Source: Bacteroidales bacterium (lineage in GTDB: Bacteria; Bacteroidota; Bacteroidia; Bacteroidales; WCHB1-69). From it: a DNA stretch of 64,000 nucleotides. Within the stretch, counting starts at the first letter, position 1. Every line of letters starts with the position of its first letter. The position numbers were made by a program, and so were the translations under genes. Below, piece by piece: positions 58,750-64,000 of the stretch. Under the pieces are notes generated by a model, which saw nothing but the letters and a program-made list of their open reading frames with translations, was not told where the DNA came from and made no database searches. The stretch covers positions 124,001-188,000 of the forward strand of contig JAFSOZ010000013.1 in NCBI GenBank assembly GCA_017443175.1, written 5' to 3'.

Positions 58750-59445
58750 ATGACAAACAAAATTTTCAACAACCTCCTCTCTCTCTTCTACCCCCGTTTG
58801 TGCGTGGGGTGCGGGGACGCTTTGCAGCAAAACGAAGAGCACTTGTGTCTGCGCTGCATGATGCACCTGCCGGAGACCAACTTCCACAAAAACCACGACA
58901 ACTCGCTGATGAACATTTTCGCGGGACGGGTGCGCGTGGGCGAAGTGGCCTCGCTGCTCTATTACAAGAAGGGAAATAATGTGCAGCACATCTTGCACGC
59001 GCTCAAGTACAAAGGGCAAAAAGAGTTGGGATCCTTCCTGGGCGAGTACTACGGACATTTACTAGCACAGGAGCCCCGTTTCCAGTCAGTCGATTGCATC
59101 ATCCCCATACCGCTCCACCCCAAGAAGCAACGGAAACGCGGCTACAACCAGAGCGAGTGGATCGCCAAGGGATTGAGCGCGGGCATGGGCAAACCCTACC
59201 GCACGGACATTCTGACGCGGGCGCACTTCACCGAGACGCAGACCCGCAAGAGCCGCTTCAACCGTTGGGAGAATGTAAAGGAAGTGTTTGTGGCTTCGGA
59301 GGACGAAGCTGTGCGCGGGCAACACTTGCTGGTGTGCGACGACGTGCTGACCACCGGAGCCACGATGGAGGCCGCCATCCAGCAACTGCTGACCCTGCCC
59401 GATGTCAAGATCAGCGTGGTGACTTTGGCGACAGCGCAAGGATAA
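58750..59445 (+). CDS. ComF-family phosphoribosyltransferase-like protein
   Basis: 231 aa. N-terminal zinc ribbon (LCVGCGDALQ with HLCLRCMMHL), then a double-helix linker and a type I PRTase domain with IIPIPLHPKKQRKRGYNQSE and the PRPP loop LLVCDDVLTTGATM. ComF proteins help DNA uptake in naturally competent bacteria, where they interact with PriA; the role here is not shown. Begins 16 bases after the subtilase stop. Confidence 0.92.
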   Translation: MTNKIFNNLLSLFYPRLCVGCGDALQQNEEHLCLRCMMHLPETNFHKNHDNSLMNIFAGRVRVGEVASLLYYKKGNNVQHILHALKYKGQKELGSFLGEYYGHLLAQEPRFQSVDCIIPIPLHPKKQRKRGYNQSEWIAKGLSAGMGKPYRTDILTRAHFTETQTRKSRFNRWENVKEVFVASEDEAVRGQHLLVCDDVLTTGATMEAAIQQLLTLPDVKISVVTLATAQG

Positions 59446-59447
59446 GG

Positions 59448-59771
59448 TTACAAAGAAAATTGCACTATCACGAACACCAAACCCAATACAAAGGTGGAAA
59501 TGACCAAGCCACGCCCGGTCTTGTCATATTTGAGCTTGAGCAGATAATACCGCAACAACAACAGGGATGGTATTATGCTGATGAGGATGAACTTGGGCAC
59601 GATGGTTTTGTAAAGGTTGGGCTTGTTGGCCAACATGTCCGGATTGGCATGCACCATCAACAACAGTACGCCAAACAGAATGCCGAACAGGATGACAGGA
59701 ATCAAAATTCCCAGAACAATCCCCATCGTATAGGTGTCTTTTTTCAAAAAATCTAAGAACTTATTGGACAT
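59448..59771 (-). CDS. Small membrane protein, three predicted TM segments
   Basis: 107 aa. Hydrophobic segments at about 15-40 (IVLGILIPVILFGILFGVL), 60-80 (FILISIIPSLLLLRYYLL) and 88-105 (LVISTFVLGLVFVIV), with basic loops. No family recognised. The start overlaps the end of surE by 11 bases, so it is translated with surE. Convergent with comF (2-bp gap). Confidence 0.75.
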   Translation of the reverse strand: MSNKFLDFLKKDTYTMGIVLGILIPVILFGILFGVLLLMVHANPDMLANKPNLYKTIVPKFILISIIPSLLLLRYYLLKLKYDKTGRGLVISTFVLGLVFVIVQFSL

Positions 59772-60534
59772 CTTCTAAATATTTAACATCGTTCATGGCA
59801 TGGTATGCCGTTAAATCATAATGCACGGGCTGGATGGAGATATAATTGTGGTGCAAAGCCCATTCGCAGGAACCTTCGGCGTGGTCGGTATCAACCAGAT
59901 GACCTGTAAGCCAATAATACTCGCGCCCGAACGGGTCCACTCTTTTTTCCATATCCTCATACCAGTATCCATCGGTCTGGCGGGTAATCTTCATGCCTTT
60001 GATCTCCTCAAAGGGGATTTTGGGAACGTTGACATTGAGGCAAACATGCGGTGGAAGACCTTTTTCCAACACAGCTTTGACAATCTTCTTCCCGTAGTGG
60101 ACAGCTGCCGTGAAATCGGCATTTGGCGAGTAGTCCTGCACTGAAAGTCCGATGGCGGCGGTGTCGAAGGAGGCCTCAATTGCAGCTCCCATGGTGCCGG
60201 AATAGATGACACTGACGGAGGAATTGGATCCGTGGTTGATGCCTGAGAGCACGAGGTCCACCTGACGGCCCCGGAGCACCACCTTCTGGCCGAGCTTCAC
60301 ACAATCCACCGGCGTGCCATTGGTGCGCCAATACTGCACGCCATCCACGGTCTTATAGTGCGCGACGTGCAGCGGCACATTCATTGTAATAGCATGACCC
60401 ATCGCGGAACGCACCTGATCGGGTGCTACCACCACCACCTCGCCAAATTCCTTGGCAATCTCCACCATGGCTTCCAAACCGAGGGCCTCATAGCCATCGT
60501 CATTCACCACCAAGATCAGGGGCTTTTTCTCCAT
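59761..60534 (-). CDS. surE: 5'/3'-nucleotidase SurE
   Basis: 257 aa. Metal-dependent nucleotidase for stationary-phase survival. Seen: ILVVNDDGYEALGLEAM (metal Asp pair 12-13), VVAPDQVRSAMGHAIT, LVLSGINHGSN and SGTMGAAIEASF. The family often has A-x-G-I after NDDG; here ALGL, a mild variant. Lies 11 bases after the C25 peptidase gene and overlaps the small membrane protein gene. Confidence 0.94.
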   Translation of the reverse strand: MEKKPLILVVNDDGYEALGLEAMVEIAKEFGEVVVVAPDQVRSAMGHAITMNVPLHVAHYKTVDGVQYWRTNGTPVDCVKLGQKVVLRGRQVDLVLSGINHGSNSSVSVIYSGTMGAAIEASFDTAAIGLSVQDYSPNADFTAAVHYGKKIVKAVLEKGLPPHVCLNVNVPKIPFEEIKGMKITRQTDGYWYEDMEKRVDPFGREYYWLTGHLVDTDHAEGSCEWALHHNYISIQPVHYDLTAYHAMNDVKYLEDVQ

Positions 60535-60545
60535 ACATATTATAT

Positions 60546-63500
60546 TTATTGTTTCACAATTTTGAAAGTTCTGACAGCATGCTGCTGGTCGATGACTTTC
60601 AGCATATACAAACCAGAGGAAAGATGTCTTATGTCAATCGTCTGCGTATAGCCGTTAAGACTCTCTTGCTGCAACAACCTGCCGTTCAAGTCAAACAGCT
60701 GATACAACGCCGGCGCAACAGAATTATTGTCAGCGTTTATACGAATAATACCCGTGGTGGGATTCGGCGACACCGTGATGGCAGAGGTCTCAACATGCTC
60801 CACTCCGACAGGACCATTGGAAATGGGGAAATCTATCAAATCTATCATGGCTCTGTCTTGACCGGAAGATGAGTAACTGTCTTTCTTATACTCCCACTTG
60901 TAAGTGTGGGTGCCGGCAGGAATATAATAGGCTGCCCTGGTCCAGTTAACATTGCCGCTCCACTGGTCTTGCAATTGGTTGTCAATGTAAAAATTCAAGA
61001 AATCATAATCGGCTTCGCTGGACACTTTGTAATAGAAGGAAAGCGTGTCGTCCATGGTATTGGTATGGGTAACCGTAAGGACACTGCTGGCATTGTTCCC
61101 GATCTGGCCGGAGCGTGCGGCATACGTGCCCTCATAAGCTCCTTGGTTGATGATTACCCACGGATTGGTGCGGGTCGTATCCCAAGGGAAATTGGTGAAA
61201 TTGTTGCTCTCCCAATCTTCCACAACTGCCCCCACTTTTACGTAGCGCACAATTCCTGCTTCATAGCTCCCCGCTTGATAGTGTCCGTGGAGACGGAACA
61301 GAGTAGGCTCAGTAACGGAAGGTCTGGTGGTTGTGGTGAACCTGACCTCTACGGAACTGCCGACTTCCAGGGAATTGACAGAGATTTGGCCAGGAGTAAT
61401 GACGAAGTTGTCGTCTCTACCATATAAGGATACCAATCCGGAAGCAGCAGGAGCGTCACCGCGGTTGGACACTGTCACAACCATTTCAACGGTCTCGCCA
61501 TTGTCAAACCGGCCATTGTTGTTTCCTCTTTCGGAATCGTCCACACGAATATTATCCACATGAAGTTGGGGGGCATGAATGGCGACAGCATGATTGAAAG
61601 ATGTTGTATCACCATTGTAGATGCATTCAATTCTCAGCAAAGCCTGATGGAAAGCGGGCACATCGGGATGTATCTGCATCACAAAGGCTTGGTTGACGGT
61701 GGCTGTTGCTCCGGCGGCCAGCTGACTGACAGGGGCAGCGCTACTTGTCAAGGTAATGTACGGATCCTCCGAGGTAATGTTGGTACGGATGTTGCTGCCT
61801 GTCTGGTTACCCACATTGTACAAGTCAATGCTGAAATTGACATTTTCTCCTGTTTCAGGAATGTTGTTGTTGCCATCTTGGGGCGTCAAGGCGGAGCAGA
61901 TAACGTACGGTCCGTTGGCGGGCACACGGTACAGGTTGCCCATGTACGGGATGTAATTCTGCGCCCATGCCGTCACGGTCAGCGTGTCGGGAAGTGCCGG
62001 CAATGAGGAAATGTCCAATGTTGCGGTGCCATTCAGGATGCGTCCCGAGGCAACTATCTCGCCTCCTTTGGAAATCACGACTTTGGCGTTTTCCACAACA
62101 GAGGTGAAGGAGATGCTATTGACACCGATGGGTTGTACTTCGGCAAAAGAAAGTGCCAGTTGCTGCGGCACAGCAGTGCGCACGGCCAGAGTGGGGTCAC
62201 CAAACAAAATCCATGTGCGGGCCACCTCTTCGTCATTATAGGTATCCAACATATGGAGGATACCATTGAAAGCAATGCTGCCGAAAGTAACCAGGTGCGT
62301 ACGGGAATTGGACCCTGTCAAATGCTCGTTCATACGGTCCTGACCGCACATGGGCGGGTTCCAGGATTGGTTCACGGAGGACATCAGCGTGCTGACAGCA
62401 CCGGTGGGCTGGCCATTGTTGGTGGCTCGCATCCATGCTTCCGCAAAACAAGTGCGCCCCACGTAATCGCCATTGACACAAGCTGTGGAGATTATAAAGG
62501 GAAGTTTGTTGTTGTTGGTCAGACTATTCACGTTGTTTACGCTGAAACCTGTGGTCACCCAAGTGGTCTCTGACCCGTGGCCGCAATAGTTGATGATGCC
62601 CACACCACTGTTGACAGCAGCGGAGACTTGTGCAGCAGTTGCTCCTGGCTGGTCGAGACCGCCTTGTGAGCCGGCGAAAACCTCATAACCGGAAGTATAG
62701 GTGAAATTGGATAATAACGTACCAATGTTACGGATATGCTGATAGTCAATCTCTCCGTTATCTCCCTGACCGCCTCCACCTTCATCGGAAGCAATACCTA
62801 AAAACACTGGAAAATGCGCAGTCTCGGGCGGATTCTGTTCATATTGGATGAAACGCTCCACCTGTGTGGTCACATGAGCCACCGTCTCAGCAGAAATCTT
62901 GCCGATAATGATGTCTGGGTAACTGTCGTTGCCCACAATCTCACCATAATAGTTGTCGGCGGCATACTGGCTGCTCCAATAACCGGAAGAGCCCAACATA
63001 TAGGGTGGAAATTTTGTATTATCACCCACAATCAGCACATAAACCAAATTGTGGTCAGCATTATTATAGTAATTGGAAATATAATTCTTGACCGCGGTGC
63101 TGGTAGTACCGATAGATTCCAACGTAACCAATTCTGTCTTGTATCCGGTTTTCGTCTTCCACTCCACGTAGGGTTGCATGGCAGCGCAGAACTCATCCGG
63201 GGCAATAATCAGCATGTCTCCCTCATCGGGCAGCGGGGTGGAACGGAAGGTGTTATAGTTCAGAAAATGATCTGCGTAAATGGCATCAAAAGGTTTGGCC
63301 ACCTTGCTCAGGCTAGGCATGGGCATAGTGCTGTTCAGATGGATTTTCACCGTCAGGTTTTGATAGACCTTCAAAGTCTGCTGTGCGGGATTGTAAGCAA
63401 ACGGGAAACAGCGGACAGCCACGCCGTTGAAATCACGCAACTGATAAGGTGCACCCAGCGCGACCGTGTCATTGAACAGGAAGCGGTTTTCCTGATATGC

Positions 63501-63893
63501 GGAACCTTTCTGATAAGGAACGGTAGCCGGATCCACATTGCGGTACAGTCTTCCTTTGGAGGGAGCGAGTTTGAAATTCGGGACCAGCCGGTATTCTGCA
63601 GTGAGAATTTCGGCGGTCGGACGGCTGCCTTCCGGGATAATGATGGAAAACGCCGACTGGAGCAGCTCCGGGGCCGCTATGTTTTCTGTTGGATATGCAT
63701 CTTTCATCACCAGATGCTGCATGGTTTCCCCATTAACCTCTACGGTACGGGTTTGATACTCGGGAAACTGAACGTTGATGATAACTTCAGAGTTGGAAGA
63801 TGAAACTACCGTATAGGTAATCTGTGCATAGGATGCAACCGTCAGTCCTAACAACATGACGACCAATGCCAAAAAAGTCGTGTATTTGCGCAT
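60546..63893 (-). CDS. C25 (gingipain-family) cysteine peptidase with T9SS sorting domain
   Basis: 1115 aa from the ATG at 63893 (upstream in-frame codons span the promoter). Signal peptide ends at VASYAQ. A propeptide-like region (25-215) is followed by the C25 core: DMLIIAPDEF, VYVLIVGDN, YPDIIIGKISAE, catalytic His439 (NYCGHGSE) and Cys472 (ISTACVNGD). Then an Ig-like part (about 580-680), a CARDB-like pair of domains (about 680-890), a jelly-roll (about 895-1030: DWESNNFTNFPW, DFLNFYIDNQ) and a T9SS sorting domain (VSPNPTTGIIRI to FKIVKQ). Layout resembles a gingipain relative more than PorU, which lacks such a tail. A surface or secreted protease; surE follows. Confidence 0.92.
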   Translation of the reverse strand: MRKYTTFLALVVMLLGLTVASYAQITYTVVSSSNSEVIINVQFPEYQTRTVEVNGETMQHLVMKDAYPTENIAAPELLQSAFSIIIPEGSRPTAEILTAEYRLVPNFKLAPSKGRLYRNVDPATVPYQKGSAYQENRFLFNDTVALGAPYQLRDFNGVAVRCFPFAYNPAQQTLKVYQNLTVKIHLNSTMPMPSLSKVAKPFDAIYADHFLNYNTFRSTPLPDEGDMLIIAPDEFCAAMQPYVEWKTKTGYKTELVTLESIGTTSTAVKNYISNYYNNADHNLVYVLIVGDNTKFPPYMLGSSGYWSSQYAADNYYGEIVGNDSYPDIIIGKISAETVAHVTTQVERFIQYEQNPPETAHFPVFLGIASDEGGGGQGDNGEIDYQHIRNIGTLLSNFTYTSGYEVFAGSQGGLDQPGATAAQVSAAVNSGVGIINYCGHGSETTWVTTGFSVNNVNSLTNNNKLPFIISTACVNGDYVGRTCFAEAWMRATNNGQPTGAVSTLMSSVNQSWNPPMCGQDRMNEHLTGSNSRTHLVTFGSIAFNGILHMLDTYNDEEVARTWILFGDPTLAVRTAVPQQLALSFAEVQPIGVNSISFTSVVENAKVVISKGGEIVASGRILNGTATLDISSLPALPDTLTVTAWAQNYIPYMGNLYRVPANGPYVICSALTPQDGNNNIPETGENVNFSIDLYNVGNQTGSNIRTNITSEDPYITLTSSAAPVSQLAAGATATVNQAFVMQIHPDVPAFHQALLRIECIYNGDTTSFNHAVAIHAPQLHVDNIRVDDSERGNNNGRFDNGETVEMVVTVSNRGDAPAASGLVSLYGRDDNFVITPGQISVNSLEVGSSVEVRFTTTTRPSVTEPTLFRLHGHYQAGSYEAGIVRYVKVGAVVEDWESNNFTNFPWDTTRTNPWVIINQGAYEGTYAARSGQIGNNASSVLTVTHTNTMDDTLSFYYKVSSEADYDFLNFYIDNQLQDQWSGNVNWTRAAYYIPAGTHTYKWEYKKDSYSSSGQDRAMIDLIDFPISNGPVGVEHVETSAITVSPNPTTGIIRINADNNSVAPALYQLFDLNGRLLQQESLNGYTQTIDIRHLSSGLYMLKVIDQQHAVRTFKIVKQ

Positions 63894-63918
63894 AAATCTA
63901 TTGGTTAAAAATAAGGCG

Positions 63919-63926
63919 CAAAAGTA
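63919..63926 (-). promoter_or_regulatory. -7 box for the C25 peptidase-surE operon
   Basis: TACTTTTG followed by CGCC on the minus strand, 25 bases before the ATG at 63893. Confidence 0.6.
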
Positions 63927-64000
63927 CAAAAAAGAATCTCTTTTTGGCATGATATCCAAAAAAAATGACAGGCACGTGTAGAAGTCTCCGGGCAAACAAA

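Noticed and set aside
60546..63893. Identification of the C25 protein as the T9SS sortase PorU
   Set aside because: PorU has no C-terminal sorting tail of this kind; here a full sorting domain is present, so it is better read as cargo.

Overview
The window is a chromosomal segment of a member of the order Bacteroidales. Five secreted proteins end in type IX secretion (T9SS) C-terminal sorting domains: a C25 gingipain-type peptidase, a subtilase, an endonuclease/exonuclease/phosphatase and two giant adhesins. Next to them are GldD, a Bacteroidetes-type primary sigma factor, a DAHP synthase-chorismate mutase fusion, and more than twenty -7 boxes of the form TAnnTTTG, the element used by the Bacteroidetes primary sigma factor. 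I cannot name a genus. No prophage, plasmid or CRISPR signal is seen; the only mobile element is one insertion sequence near the left edge.

Layout. 1-1.8 kb: a half-size type I specificity subunit and a complete IS256-superfamily element with a zinc-ribbon transposase. 1.8-9.3 kb: glycosyltransferase, lgt, a DUF2490-type barrel, a Cthe_2159-type lipoprotein, and a TonB receptor behind a TPP riboswitch (predicted thiamin uptake). 9.3-14.4 kb: M16 protease, a divergent Cys-rich lipoprotein, and a PurF-type enzyme without the N-terminal catalytic Cys. 14.5-16.6 kb: a radical SAM/lipoprotein cassette with two tiny flanking genes. 16.7-22.7 kb: rimO, then rpoD-gldD-phosphatase, an HtrA protease, and rplU-rpmA. 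22.9-25.6 kb: an ORF6N/PLD-like gene, an intergenic repeat cluster and an aminotransferase. 25.7-40.6 kb: two giant T9SS adhesins of 2856 and 2056 aa. 40.7-43.4 kb: purB, upp and 5-formyl-THF cyclo-ligase. 43.5-52.2 kb: a minus-strand run reading PepSY-like protein, 1489-aa orphan, DAHPS-CM, S41 protease and cyclo-ligase. 52.2-55.1 kb: MORN-repeat protein, MBL hydrolase, folE and a small basic protein. 55.4-64 kb: tRNA-Lys, a sugar kinase-RapZ fusion, T9SS subtilase, ComF, SurE and the C25 peptidase.

Themes. Housekeeping genes (nucleotide, folate and aromatic synthesis, ribosome) are interleaved with envelope and secretion genes. GldD belongs to the gliding/T9SS set, and several neighbours are T9SS cargo. 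Promoters are compact: three times a rho-independent terminator runs straight into the next -7 box, and twice two -7 boxes face away from each other within about 30 bp. Low-complexity 6-9 nt micro-repeats lie upstream of genes and sometimes run into signal peptides or into the T9SS sorting domain.

Most notable for follow-up: the radical SAM/lipoprotein operon, whose two main proteins share an N-terminal motif and which starts with an unannotated 52-aa peptide gene; the Cys-less PurF; the regular nine-slot adhesin; and the duplicated sorting-domain-plus-terminator cassette. All names come from sequence reading and recalled family motifs; no database search was run.
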